From positions 5,784,029 to 5,848,028 of the forward strand of contig JANAVB010044017.1 in NCBI GenBank assembly GCA_029216955.1: a DNA stretch of 64,000 bases. The letters are read 5' to 3'. The DNA is from Iris pallida. Lineage: Eukaryota; Streptophyta; Magnoliopsida; Asparagales; Iridaceae. Below are positions 23,961 through 35,433 of this stretch, one piece after another. The notes beneath the pieces were generated by a model. That model was not told where the DNA came from. It made no database searches and worked only from the letters and a program-made list of their open reading frames with translations. The position numbers and the translations under genes were made by a program. How positions within the stretch are numbered: the stretch's first letter is position 1; every line of letters starts with the position of its first letter.

Positions 23961-24356
23961 CCCTTATTTGGGTTCCATAGAAAATATGAACAAATATTGG
24001 TACGAAGGCTGCTCCCTCACTGTCGCTCTCCTATCGCACGAACTGCTGCGTCAAATCGACAAGTCGAAGTCTCAGGTAGGGGTGGGCTAACCGCTGCTAC
24101 GGGCGGATTTGGCCGCTGCCGTGCGGGTGCTTCTCGGCTTGGTGGCAGGTCGGCGGCCTAATCTTCGCTCCCTCCTCTCCTCTCCATTCTGGTCCATACT
24201 TTTGCTGGGGGGGTTTCTTCGCTTGAGCCACTTTTTTCTGTCAGGCTCCGCGTGTTTTTGTCTTTCCTCCTCCCCTTATTTGTTTTTGCTGCCCCTCTGT
24301 TGTTGCTATAAGTTTTGTGTCCCTTTATCCGGGTTGGGCTTTACATAAGAGTTAGC

Positions 24357-24359
<3 letters not shown>
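23961..24359 (+). other. LINE D 3' end / untranslated region
   Basis: T- and C-rich sequence leading to the (ATT)n tail. No domain is recognisable in its small open frames. Confidence 0.5.

Positions 24360-24400
<41 letters not shown>
24360..24400. repeat. (ATT)n trinucleotide tract between LINE D and LINE E
   Basis: About 13 ATT units. It is followed by TATATTTTTTTTTGAAACC, the reverse complement of LINE E's A-rich tail. It forms the meeting point of two converging LINEs. Confidence 0.95.
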
Positions 24401-24405
<5 letters not shown>

Positions 24406-24619
24406 TTTTTTTTGAAACCTCCTCTCAATTTATTAAAGAAGGCTCAAAATGCCGAAGCCTGAACACGTATATAAGCCACAAAAGGACAAATCCTATACAA
24501 GTATACCACCAAAAGGGGAGAAGAGGGGAGGAACGACTCAACCAATTAGAGTTAGGGATTGAGCGAGGACCAGAATGTCCTAGGACTGTGGGGAGCACCC
24601 GATGCTCCTTTTACAGCAT

Positions 24620-25159
24620 TGGCGGAAGACTTCCCGGATGAGCTGGTCGGTTGAGTATTGGTGCCCTTCGTATCTCGTCTTGTTACGATTCTTCCAAATT
24701 GCCCACGTGGCGGCCGCTGCGACGATCTGGTGGCCGTAGGAGGCAGAACCCCAGGGACCGCGAGATCGTGGAAGCGTCCACCCCTCGGCTTAATGCTGTA
24801 GTACTGGTTAAGGGTCCGCCAGATACTGCCCGGCAGGCTCCCCTGACAGAAGATGTGGTCTATAGTCCCATCTGACGCTCAGAGCAGCACGTGCAGGTTG
24901 ATGCTAAGCTGATTCCAATGGTGTTGAGGATATCGTCTGTTGGCAATTTCTGACTAATGACTCTCCACATTAGGACCGACCACTTCTTAGGGATATAGGA
25001 TTGCCAATAGTGCGCACTGGCATGGTGCGGCTGCCCGCCTCCTTGGACAGCGATTCTCGCCGATCGCACAGAAAATTCTCCCGAGGCCTCGAGAGTCCAC
25101 TTCAGCTCGTCTGCCTCGCGGCCGATTCTTAATCCGCGCACTCGGATGCTATATGCCAT
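24620..25159 (-). pseudogene. LINE E ORF2 C-terminal zf-RVT region
   Basis: The frame from 25159 reads MAYSIRVRGLRIG, SGEFSVRSARIAV, IPKKWSVLMWRVISQKLPTD and CTCCSE, the conserved end of plant LINE ORF2. The same segment is present in LINE F (IPKKWSFLIWRALRNILPTA, CTCCSD). A stop at 24860 ends the frame, and the remaining part continues in other frames to about 24620. Typical role: nucleic-acid binding after RT. Confidence 0.8.
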
Positions 25160-25612
25160 TTCATTGCCGGACCATTCCTAAATTTTGTCCCAGTTCCAGT
25201 CGTCAGTGGTGGAATTCTACACGTCTTTAATCCTACTGTCTTTCGGGGTCTCTGTGTGACTCGGGATCATGCTATCCCCACCCACCCATCACTCTAGAAA
25301 AATCCGAATTGTCCGCCCCTAGTTAGAGTCTCATCGCAGCTCGACAAGGTCACGCTAGGAAAGGATACGATGCCAAGCCGCTGAGGATCTGCTGTTGGAT
25401 ATGGCCATTAAAGGGTGAATGTGCTTGAAGTATCTGGCCTTCAAAAACCTGGTCCATAAGTTGTTGCTCATGCAGAGTTTACACCATAATTTCATCGAAA
25501 AAGCTTTAACGATGTGAGTGAGTTTGGTAAATCATAGCCCCCCTTCGTGAGTAGGATGAGCCATAGAGTCCCAGCTAGCCCAGTGATGCTTGTCTTGGCC
25601 GTTGCAATGCCC

Positions 25613-27065
25613 CTAAAAGAAATTACAAAAGATCTGTTCGATCGAAAACAGAACCTTCTTGGACGGGGAGCATGCGGCCAGAGTATGGATGGAGATAGAG
25701 GTGAGCACGTGATTGATGAGGATCATCCTGCCCCCTGGGGATAGAGTGGCATTGTGCCACCCTTCAAGTTTCTTCCTTATTCTTATGATCAAGTTCTCAA
25801 AGATGCCAGCGTTGGACTTCCCGTACACAAGAGGACAACCTAGATAGTTGAACGGAGTGGTAAACGAAAAAGGGTGTTAAATTGGAGAGGTTGATTGCAT
25901 GCTCTCTCTTCATGTTGTGGTGGACGTAGAATAACGCTCTTGGAGGGATTGATCTTTTGGCCGGAGCATCTAGAGTACCTCTGCAGGGTATTGTGGACCA
26001 CTTCCACCGCTCCTTCGTCCCCTGATGAGAAGATGAGTAAATCATCAGCGAAAGCCAGGTGGGTGATGATAGGGCATCCGCTGGATGTGTGATAGTATTG
26101 GAAGTGCGGGATGCTGACCATGTTGTTAAGGTTTCTACTCAGGGCGTCTGCTGCAATGATGAAGAACCCATCTGCTTGACCATTGATGACCGTAGAGAAC
26201 CAGGAGTTGCTAACGGATCTCTAAACGATATTGGTCCAAGTTTTCGAGAATCCAAATGCCCTGAACACCCAGATCATGAATTGCCAATCCAGTCTGTCAT
26301 AAGCTTTTTCTATGTCAATTTTGACAGCGATGTTGTCCCCTCTAACTGGGAATTTCATGCAGGTGATTAATTCTTGGGCCAACATAATATTGTCCTGGAT
26401 GTTTCTTCCGCGAACAAATCCGCTTTGCTCTTCCGAGATGATCTTGGGGAGAATTCCTGCCATCCTGGTTACGATGATTTTGGAGATGTTCTTGTTGGTG
26501 AAGGTGCAAAGACTGATTGGGCAAAATTTGCGAAAGGACTCTGGGTTGTCTTTTTTCGGGATAAGGATCAACTTGGCGCTAGAGATGGCTTTGGAGTATA
26601 TAGCACCTTCGAAGAAAGCAATAGCCGCTTCAGTAATATCATGTTTGATAATATCCCAGCATGTGCGGAAGAATACCCCTGAGAAGCCGTCCGGGCCTGG
26701 AGCGCTATGCTCATTCAAGCCCACACAGCATCTTTCACTTCCTGGGCAGTGGGGGGTCGTTCTAACTGGCCATTGTCGGTTGCATTAATGAGTAGGGGGA
26801 TTTGGTCAAGGAAGGACCTATCTTTGTGAACCGTCTCTTTGGAGAATAGTTTGGAATAGAAATCCATGGCAGCCGCTTGAATGCTCTTTTGGTCCATCAT
26901 GATGTTTCCGTTGTCGTCAGCGTTATGGTGAATCGATAGCTTCTGTCTGCGCCCATTGACGCAGGCATGGAAATATTTTGAGTTTTTATCCCCCTCGCTG
27001 TCCCATTTCAACCTCGCTTTCTGCTTTCCGAAGTCAGTCTCAACTTTAAGCCTGAATTTGAGCAT
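25613..27065 (-). pseudogene. LINE E ORF2: reverse transcriptase domain
   Basis: Reads from 27065 as FGKQKARLKWDSEGDKNSKY (linker). The next frame (26724-26221) has HSAPGPDGFSGVFFRTCWD, PISLCTFTNKNISKI, SGFVRGRNIQDNIMLAQEL and KIDIEKAYDRLDWQFM, so RT motifs are well kept. After a frameshift, 26121-25840 carries the catalytic LAFADDLLIFSSGDEG with both Asp present, then GQKINPSKS. 25828-25613 has LIIRIRKKLEGWHN and LSPGGRMILINHVLTSI. At least three frameshifts break an otherwise recognisable enzyme. Confidence 0.88.
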
Positions 27066-27194
27066 AGCCTTGGTGAGGTTCAGTGCTATCCTGGCCGCTA
27101 GGGAGCGGTCCGTTGCGAACTTGGTTTCGGTGCGGGTTACGTCCTCTGCAACCCGAACTGCTTGAAATATGTCCCCATAGGCCTGTTTGCTCCA

Positions 27195-28048
27195 TTAGGA
27201 TAGTGCTCTCCTCGTAGCCTTGAGTTTGTTGCTCACCCGGGAGAGGGGATTGGGCAAGTCCTCTCGATTCCATGCTTCCGCAACGATGCCCAGAAATTGT
27301 GGGTGCTCAATCCAGAAATTGAAGAATTGGAAGTTTTTTCTAAATGGATTAGTATTGCTTTTAATTTCAACCAACAGAGGAGCGTGGTTTGATTCAGTGG
27401 AGTTGAGGTGGGACAGGATAGTATTGAGCCCTATTCTGTGCCAGAAGGCGTTCGTGAGGGCCCTGTCCAGCCGAAAATATTGACGGCGGTCGCCTTCCTG
27501 CATGTTGCACCACGTGAAGGCGTTGTCGATGAACTGGAGGGATGCTAGATGAGCATTGAATATGAAGTTGTTGAAATCTAGCATGGCCGACATGGGAGAC
27601 GGGCATCCTCCGATTTTCTCTTCACTGCAAGTAATTGCGTTAAAGTCTCCAATACAGATCCACGGTGAGTTGCTGTGATGGAGTTGGATGTCAAGAAGGT
27701 CATTCCAGAGGTATTTTCGTTCTGCAATATCGCAGCTGCCGTGGACCGCAGAGAGGATAGCGCACTCTGGGATCCTGGGGTGTTCAAACCAGCAGGAGAG
27801 GGCCTGCCTAGAGTCCTGGATGACTCCGATGTTGACGTCCTTTGTGCAGAGGATCCAAATATTGTATCTGTCTGCTATGGCCGTGGAAGGCCCAGTTGCA
27901 GCTAGATCGATTTTAATCTTTTGGGAGGAATTTTGGGTTCTAGAATAATGAGGATGTCGATCTTGTGGATTTTTTGAAGGCTGGTTATTCTCCTTAATGT
28001 TGGTTTGTTCGCCAGACCGCGGACATTCCAAGATAGGATGTTAAGCAT
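27195..28048 (-). pseudogene. LINE E ORF2: AP-type endonuclease domain
   Basis: ATG at 28048 begins MLNILSWNVRGLANK, the classical ORF2 start. One frameshift near 27920 moves to the frame that contains SAVHGSCDIAERKYLW, ICIGDFNAITCSEEKIGG (metal-binding GDFN), YFRLDRALTN and STESNHAPLL (SDHxPL-type His). Most catalytic motifs are intact. The domain nicks target DNA. Confidence 0.88.
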
Positions 28049-28575
28049 TGAGGATGTTGTGGGAGGTTTTTTGTTCCGCTTGGCGGCGGATCTTGTTTGG
28101 ATAGTTGAGGTTTCGGCAGTCCTTGCTTGACATTGGCCCCGGGGGTTGATGCTCCTGTCTTTGTCGAGGTGGGAGGGTCATTAATCGCTTGCTCTTGTGG
28201 GTCCGGGTGGAGGCCGGCTGATTCCCCGGCGGAGTCCAGGATGGATTCTCTGGGGGTATAACTATAGAGTCATTGGCACTTCCTAATAGAAGAATAGTTT
28301 ACTGGAGAGGATAACCGGCGGCTAGGACCTGTAGTCCTCTCTGAGCTTGGTCTGGCCCTAGGATTGCTAGGGCTTCTTCAACAAAGTCTTCGTTAGTGTG
28401 TTATTGATCTGTGTCGATGCTGACAGTGGTCGCCTCTACGTCCTCCGGGTTGGGGGTGTCTCAGTGAGAGCGCGGTCATCCTGGGGGGGTTCTGTCTCCG
28501 ATGGGGGTTTTGTGTCCCCCGAATCAAGAGCGCCAAATTGGTTGGAGAGAGTAAGAGCTTGGGTGTTGAAGGGGA
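28049..28575 (-). other. LINE E inter-ORF region / ORF1 C-terminal tail
   Basis: Low-complexity sequence between the stop of the long ORF1 frame and the ORF2 start, probably the decayed Ser/Pro-rich end of ORF1. No motif seen. Confidence 0.4.
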
Positions 28576-29908
28576 TCAAGGCTTTGCTGGAGGTTTGCTC
28601 TTATCTGACTTGTCGTCACTGGATCCGAATCGTGTGTGTGAGTTCGGGAGTGGTAGAAGGGGTGGGTTGGGAGTCCTCCTCTCTGTAGGAATGTTGTCGT
28701 TCCGTGGGGACTTCTTCTTTAGTTCTGGATGAAGACGGTGGTAGTGCTTTGGGAGGTGACCTCTTAAATGGCAGTAGTTACAGAACATGATGTGGTTGTC
28801 GTAGAGGATTTGTTGGGTGTGGGACTGGTTGCCCAGCTCGATTGTAATAAAATTGGGCGGTTCGGATGTGAGGTCAAGTTCCACACAGATTTTGGCATAG
28901 TGAGCCTTAGTGAGGTTGCTGGTCTCAGGGGCTGTGGCCATATAAGTTCTGAGGGAGTTGGCAATACGCCTAAGAGCCGCTGGGATAAAACAAATGAGGG
29001 GTAGATTAGGAAGGTTAACCCAGACGGTGACCTGCGCTGAGTCTTTTTTGGTGCTAAAGCCTGCTGACCACTTGATGATCTTCATTTGGTGGGAGTCAAT
29101 CCTGTAAGTGCCCTTGGACCATACGGTCCTATGGTCGTGCTCGGACGATAGGTGAAGAAGAATATGTCTGGGGTCGAGGGGGGCCACACGGTAATCCGCT
29201 GATAGTTTCCAACTGGCAATCGTCTCCTGCACTATGGAGAGTTTGGGACATCCAGTCGAAAATTTGAGGATGAAAGTGTGGGGGAAGAAGGTTGATAGAG
29301 AGGATACTTCCACTACGGAGAACGGAACCAAAGGCACCGGGGACTCCTGGGAGACCTCAAGTCTGGGAGGTTGACATCTGGAAGAAGGGGACCCTTAGCA
29401 GATGCTAGGTCCAGGCGAAGCTTGGCGGCGTAGGATGGTGCTACTGCTCCTGACGGAGAAGGGGCAAGGATCTCTCCACCTGAGGGCAGAAGAGTAGGCA
29501 GGGTAGGGGAGAGCCCTGGGAGAGGAGAGAGGGTTGAAGAGCCAGCCAGAGGAGGCATTCCTGAGGGGGAAAGGAGGGACGAGTCTGTCGAGCAGGCGGA
29601 GAGGGCCGGGGCGGAGGCCGAACCGAGCGCAGAGGGGACGCCTCCTGCGACCCAAATACGCTCGGAGGGGTAGAGGCTGACGGGATGGCCGCGGATGAGC
29701 CCCCACGCCCAGCATCGCCTGAGCGAGATGGAACGTCGGAGGCCCGGAGGGAGAGGCCACGGGGGGAAAGAAGACGGGAGGCACCTGATCAGTAGACACG
29801 GGAGTCAAGCTGGTAGCCGATGGGGGGATGGCCGCGGAGGACGGCGGGGAGGGGGCCACGGGAGAGCTTAGGGCGGAGGGGACCAAAGGAAGAGATGAGG
29901 GGAAGGGG

Positions 29909-29916
<8 letters not shown>
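28576..29916 (-). pseudogene. LINE E ORF1 (DUF4283, zinc knuckle), disrupted
   Basis: The N-terminal part is Pro/Ala-rich (29916-29313, two frames), with PSYAAKLRLDLASAKG typical of plant LINE ORF1. The frame 29337-28576 (253 codons) carries DUF4283-like sequence (KFSTGCPKLSIVQETIASWK, RHILLHLSSEHDH, VWVNLPNLPL, GTYRIDSHQMKIIKWS). A zf-CCHC-like motif CNYCHLRGHLPKHY near 28790 has the last Cys changed to Tyr. ORF1 proteins bind element RNA. There is a frameshift near 29330-29400. Confidence 0.82.

Positions 29917-29946
<30 letters not shown>
29908..29946. repeat. TA tract (3' tail of LINE F)
   Basis: About 36 bp of (TA)n directly after the 3' end of minus-strand LINE F and against the 5' end of LINE E. 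Confidence 0.9.
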
Positions 29947-29949
<3 letters not shown>

Positions 29950-30969
29950 AGGAACTAGCAATTTTATTGAAGGAGGCCAAAAAAGTCAAAACCTTTACAA
30001 GTATACCAGAAGGCGCAAAATGTCAAAGCCTGTACACATATACTAGCAAAAAATAAGGGGAAACGGGAAAGAAAACGACTAAACCGGGGGATAGAGAGAG
30101 TTCCAGAAGACCATCTGGCCGTGCGAGCAGAGGGAGCTCCGCTTGCGGCACTGCCAAATGATGTCCCAAATCAGCTGGTCTGCAGAGTACTGGTGGCCTT
30201 CATATCTCGTCTTGTTGCAATTTTTCCAGATAACCCATGTCGTAGCGGCAGCTACTATCTGGTGGCCGTAGGACACGGCGGCCCAGGCCGCGGCTAGATT
30301 GGAGAAGGTGTCGCCCCCTTGATTCATTCTACAGCGTCGGAAAAGAACTCTCCAAACCCGAACAGGAAGGTCCCCATGACAGAGGATTTGGTTGACGGTT
30401 TTCGACTGACGATCAGAGCAGCATGTGCATGCTGACGCAAGACTGAAATCGATTGTGTTGAGGGTGTCGGCAGTGGGTAGGATATTACGCAAGGCTCTCC
30501 AAATGAGGAAGGACCACTTTTTGGGGATGCAGTTCTGCCAGAAGGCTGTAATGGTTGGAGAAGGAGCGGTATTACTAAGGATCACATGTCTGGCCGATCT
30601 AACCGAGAATGAACCGATAGCTGCGAGCTACCACCGGAGCTTGTCCGCAGCCGACCCAATCGTCAATCCGCTGCGGCGGATGATATCGACTGCCTCTGGT
30701 CCTGCCCAGACCAGGACCTTGTTCCAATTCCAGTTGTTGTCGGAGGGGTCCCATAAGTCCTTGATAGTGCTGTTCTGAGGGGCAGCAAAAATATTGGACA
30801 GCAAGGTGTCTCCGACCCAATGATCCAGAAATGGTGAGGAATCGTCGTTGCCCACCTCTAGGCGAATCGTCGGCTCGACGAGAGACCGGCCGATGAGAAT
30901 GCGCTGCCAAGCCGCAGAGGATCTGTTGTGCGAGATGGCCGTCGTCGGGTGGATGTGCTTGAAGTATCA
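29947..30969 (-). mobile_element. Element F: 5'-truncated L1-type LINE
   Basis: Only the last kilobase of a LINE related to E: ORF2 C-terminus and 3' UTR with AATAAA (minus strand TTCAATAAAATTG at about 29976) and a TA tail. Sequence alignable to LINE E stops abruptly at 30969 (E has the same GTGCTTGAAGTATC at about 25423-25436), as usual for incomplete target-primed reverse transcription. TA tracts on both sides hide any target duplication. Confidence 0.8.
30079..30855 (-). pseudogene. LINE F ORF2 C-terminus (zf-RVT)
   Basis: Frame 30855-30628 (SSPFLDHWVGDTLLSNIFAA, IKDLWDPSDNNWNWNKVL) leads to frame 30585-30079 (168 codons) with CIPKKWSFLIWRALRNILPT, LASACTCCSD, NQILCHGDLPVRVWRVLF and TTWVIWKNCNKTRYEGHQYS, a well-preserved zf-RVT and tail. 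One frameshift near 30600 separates the halves. RT and endonuclease are absent because of the 5' truncation. Confidence 0.85.
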
Positions 30970-31139
<170 letters not shown>

Positions 31140-31144
31140 TATAA

Positions 31145-34100
31145 TGTAAAATCCCTAAATTTTTACTATATTTTAGTAATGATTTTTTTTTGTATTTATA
31201 CGTCGCATAGTCGTATTGTACGTCGCGCGAGAATTTACATTTTTTTTCGTATTTACTCGTCGAGTGCGAATATGTGCGAGGTACATATTTTTAGAAAAGT
31301 AATTTTTGATTTTATTTTCGGTAATGGTTTTAAAATTATATATATAATAATTATTTTATTAAAAGTTGTAAAAAGTATCTATCAAGGTTGCCAAAACTTA
31401 TTATTTTAGTTATTTATAAAAGGCTATCTTATTTTAATAAGTGGTAGTTTAGAAAAACTAGATTATGTGAATATTCTACTCGTGTAAAGCGCATGAAAAT
31501 TATTTCATGTATATTTTCAAAATTTATTTTTATTATTTATAATAATTTATTTAGCAAGAAGGTATTTTAAATATGTAAATATTTATGTTTATTTTTGAAG
31601 TTATTTTTACCTAAATTATTTAAAGGATATTTTGAAGATATTTCCTACTAAAATTTAAAATATATATTGGAATTTTCAAAATTAATTATTATATAAATTT
31701 TATAAAAAATATTTTGGATAAATTTGTGATAAATTAAATTGTGATTTGATTTATTGATTTAAATTAAATAGTTTAATTTAAATGTGTAATTTATCTATAT
31801 TTAAATAGGATTTGGATTTAGATATGAATGTATTGGTTTAAATTTAATAATAGAATTATCTATTTGGGTTTAAATAAATCCTAGTCTCTATCTACATTGG
31901 ATTATATTTGATTGAGTTACTTTTAAATCAATATGAATTAAATAGTGAAAAAATCTATGGGGAATTAAAACTCTTCTTAATCCTTATCTAGATAAGACTT
32001 TTGTAAACCCCTTGATTTTTTAAATAAATATTTGTAGAATTTCTGGATTTTAAATAACTATTATTGACTTATTATATAATTTGTATTATTTTACATATAT
32101 TTAGTATAGTGCTCATTGGTGAATTAGTATAAAAATATATATAAAGCTATTTTTCTAGTACATTAAGGATCTAAACTATATACAATTTCTTTTTCTCAAA
32201 ATTTTAGGATTTATTTTATAACTTTTATTACTTTTTACATGTTACTTATATTGTACACTATTTACATAATATAGAATAAATGTCAAATTAGTATTAGATA
32301 TTTCAGCTTGTATAAATGAGATTAGATGAAGGTTGTTTAAATAAATATTAACTATAGTTATTATCTATAGTAATTTTAAATAATGTTATAGATAATTTAG
32401 ATAAATATAAACTATATTTTAAATAAATACTAATCCTACTTCTACTAGGAAAACATCTCTATCTATATCCTATCATAATAAAGCAAACTCCCATTTATTT
32501 AAATCAAATCCTATCTAATTTAGGAGATAAATCTGAAATAAATACCTATATAAACCCAATACATCCCCCTTCTATCACCCATAATTCGAAATTATTTTTA
32601 GTCCAATAGAAACTCTAAAATTCGTCATTAGAATTCAGCCCCGCTTTTTAGTAACAAGAGCAACTTGGAACGACGATATCTCCTAGCTCCGAACTCCGTT
32701 TTGCCTCCATTTTTTTTAAAAGAAGCGTATCGAAGTAAGGTTTCCAAAAACATATTTTAATAGAAAAAATTCATTCTGTAGATTTCTGTAAAACTATTTG
32801 AGTATTAGATGTCCGAAAAATAAATGTGTTTCAGTATTTTTGCGATTTCGGGAGTTTCCGGAAACGAAAATGCGATCCGTTTAGTTTTTCGGAAAGCTAA
32901 TACGAAAACTTGTGCTATATCCTAATTATAGAATTATTAAATAAATCTAATAGGTATAGTATTAATTATAATTAGATAATAGACTATTTTCAGCATCCGG
33001 AGATGTTTGTTTGGACCTTAGTTCCTCAGTAGCCGTTGTTCCACCTACTTTCCTGTCTGATCTTTGCCACCACAGTTCTCAGGACTCAGGCAAGTATACC
33101 TTGCTAATTAACTGTCAAATTATTTATTTTCTGTATTATTTATTTTATTTCATATTGTTAGTTTTCTTTGTTATAAACTGCGCGTCCAAGCCATACTTGG
33201 GTGCAAGCGACTCTATTAGTCGTTTTACTTTACTATATGCATGTTAACTTAGTTTTAGCGGACTAACTTCTTGCTGGAGGATATCCTTATATCTTCCTTG
33301 GCTATGACACACACACTACACGGTTGGAGACATGTTTCTAGGGGCACGACTTATGGACTGGCCCTCTCTAAAGTCGTGTGACGGATAGATGATCATAACT
33401 ATTATGACTAGGGTTTTAGAGACTCAAGCAGTTACAAAACTGGATGAGCCATGGACATGACTTGAACAGTATGGGAAATATTGGGAGAGAACAGTCGCTA
33501 GTGCGTATGGGAATCCAAACAGGTAAACCACAGTCTCCGGATGGAACTGTGGCGATTTATTTGCAGATACCCTCTGACGTTTTGGACGTTACGGCCGGAT
33601 ACAGATGACTGGATGCCAGTTACGTACACATAGCCTAAAACCCCACCCATGCGCATGAAAGTTGTCCTCTAAATTGCACATTAGGCGGTTAGAATCTCAT
33701 TTGCATATTTGTGTCTAGGATAGTCTTTTATATATTATTTTATTATTCTGACAGTTTATATTAGCTTGTTCTTCCTGTATCTTGCTACGTCCGTCTGAGG
33801 ACCTGGTTATTCTCCAGGTGTGTGTGTTCATGTCTTCCGCAGGTATCTTAGCCGGGATCGTGGTCTTCTCCATTTATTCGAAGATGACATGACTTGGTTA
33901 CTCCTTGCTACTTCTACTTAGCCTTTTATATATCACGTACTTCTTTCTTTTTATTGGTTGGTAGTGGATGTGTCTCCACCCAACATATTATACCAAGATA
34001 ATTCATTATATGCTATCTTTTATTCCTTTATTTTGTGGATGAGATTATTTTGTTATGGTTTGTTGTATTTTACAGCTTATGTATACATACAAGGCCCATG

Positions 34101-34169
34101 TACTTCGTATGTATACAGCTGGCATGTCTACGTACTTAGTCCTACGTATATTGGGACTGGGACATTACA
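31145..34169 (+). repeat. Element G 5' LTR
   Basis: Starts TGTAAAATCCC and ends GGGACATTACA, 8 nt before the PBS. Very AT-rich U3, TATA box at 32547-32554, then a less AT-rich transcribed part. No coding domain. Confidence 0.93.
32547..32554 (+). promoter_or_regulatory. Element G LTR TATA box
   Basis: TATATAAA followed by a C-rich stretch, about 1.4 kb into the LTR. The 3' LTR has the same box at 36835-36842. Confidence 0.55.
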
Positions 34170-34177
34170 TATTTTTG

Positions 34178-34195
34178 TGGTGGCCCATGCAGGTC
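34178..34195 (+). promoter_or_regulatory. Element G primer-binding site (tRNA-Ile type)
   Basis: TGGTGGCCCATGCAGGTC, 8 nt after the LTR end; identical to that of A, C and K. Confidence 0.85.
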
Positions 34196-35398
34196 AAGAT
34201 AAATTGTTTGGTTACTTTACCGTACCAAGCAAGCCTGCGAATAGGATTAGTGTCTAGGATCTCATCCACATACTTGACCTTCTCGATTCTATTTTGAATC
34301 CCTTGATTTGCATCTTGCTTGATTCCCTCTACCGTTAATTCTTATCCTTCTTTCGTGCTTGATGTTGGTTAGAAAGGTAATCCATACTTGGTAGACTTGT
34401 CCCATTGTTCCATCATACCACTAGTTTAACTCTTGTAAGTTGGGTAGACACCTCACGACCTAACATTTATTTTTCTTGTGAACCATATTAACATGGTTAC
34501 TTAGACTATAGCCTTTATAGGACCCTAACTTATCTAGCCCACCAAGCCTTAAATAAAAGACAGTAGGATGAATGTATAGGAACAATCACATGACAAGACT
34601 TAGATTCTTAAGGAGCTGAACTAATTCTACCTTCTTTCACTCTTACGCTCTCGTGCCTATGTTTTTACCATCGTGACTAATGCTGCTAAATAGCCTAATT
34701 TTTGCAAGCTTACTTTTTATTCAAGCTTGTTCAAGGACATATTTTTTATTAGGGGCCCCCACTAACATATTGTCTACTCAGAACCGGTGCATGATGGTCT
34801 GATCAACCTAGTGCACTTTGGTTCGCCTTTTACACTATTATCCTACGTGGTTGAGATATAGTTAAACTTACCCCTTAGAATCTCATCCACTATTGCCTTG
34901 ACAATTCTTTTTAAAATATTCGGCCGCCTTTGAACCACGTATTCGTATTCGATAATATCGTCTTTGAACTCTATATTGCTTTCGCTTTCACATATTTTAG
35001 AAGGACGAAAGCGTTGTACTTGAATTTCCTCTAGCTATCCTATCTCTTGTGACCATTAACACTCGATGTGACTATATCTTTGTCTTAACTACTCGTCCCT
35101 TCCTCGACCTTCTATTACGACTTCCTAATCACTTCAATTAGGAGTGAATCTAATCATTCTCCTAATCGTGCCATCAACCTACTCCCAAGAAACCATATCT
35201 TAAGTCTCTAAATTATTTATATGGATCCACTTAAAATTTTAATCTTTTCCTTTTACGTTTATTAGCCATGTCCATGATTTATTATCTAAATCACGATTTT
35301 CTAATGCTTGTTTATGTTGTTTCTTGCCTCGCCCAAGGACTCGTCGAATTGTCATTACCAATATACCCCTTATGCCTTCTTACCCCCTACTTATTCTT

Positions 35399-35433
35399 AA
35401 TTTCGAGGACGAAATTCTTGTAAGTTGGGTAGA
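35399..35433 (+). promoter_or_regulatory. Element G pre-PPT inverted repeat and priming region
   Basis: AATTTCGAGGACGAAATT is a perfect 7-bp inverted repeat with loop AGGA. It is followed by TAAGTTGGGTAGA directly before the LTR. The purine tract is weaker than in C and K. Confidence 0.65.

Larger units (their letters stand above)
20400..24400 (+). mobile_element. Element D: L1-type LINE, plus strand, decayed
   Basis: Contains endonuclease (20595-21250), reverse transcriptase (about 21400-23031) and a C-terminal zf-RVT-like part (about 23100-23900), then a T-rich 3' UTR and an (ATT)n tail at 24360-24400. A short Lys/Arg-rich frame before 20598 could be the end of ORF1; otherwise ORF1 is missing or unrecognised. 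Frameshifts are numerous, so it is immobile. The 5' limit is not sharp, and the tail is shared with the oppositely oriented LINE E. Confidence 0.8.
24401..29907 (-). mobile_element. Element E: L1-type LINE, minus strand, near full length
   Basis: In its own direction: ORF1 (about 29916-28576) with a Pro-rich leader, DUF4283 and a zinc knuckle; ORF2 (from 28048) with endonuclease, RT and zf-RVT; then a 3' UTR with AATAAA (minus strand TTTAATAAATTG near 24437) and an A-rich/ATT tail. All ORFs carry frameshifts or stops. At about 5.5 kb it is close to a full plant L1. Its 5' end lies against the TA tail of LINE F. Confidence 0.85.
34170..35433 (+). other. Element G interior, non-coding
   Basis: Begins with a spacer and PBS, continues with leader sequence conserved with element C (TGTTTGGTTAC, CCAAGCA, CTGCGAATAGGA), and ends with AATTTCGAGGACGAAATT and GTTGGGTAGA before the 3' LTR. 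All six frames are closed apart from short low-complexity ORFs, and no Gag or Pol motif is present. Confidence 0.8.
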
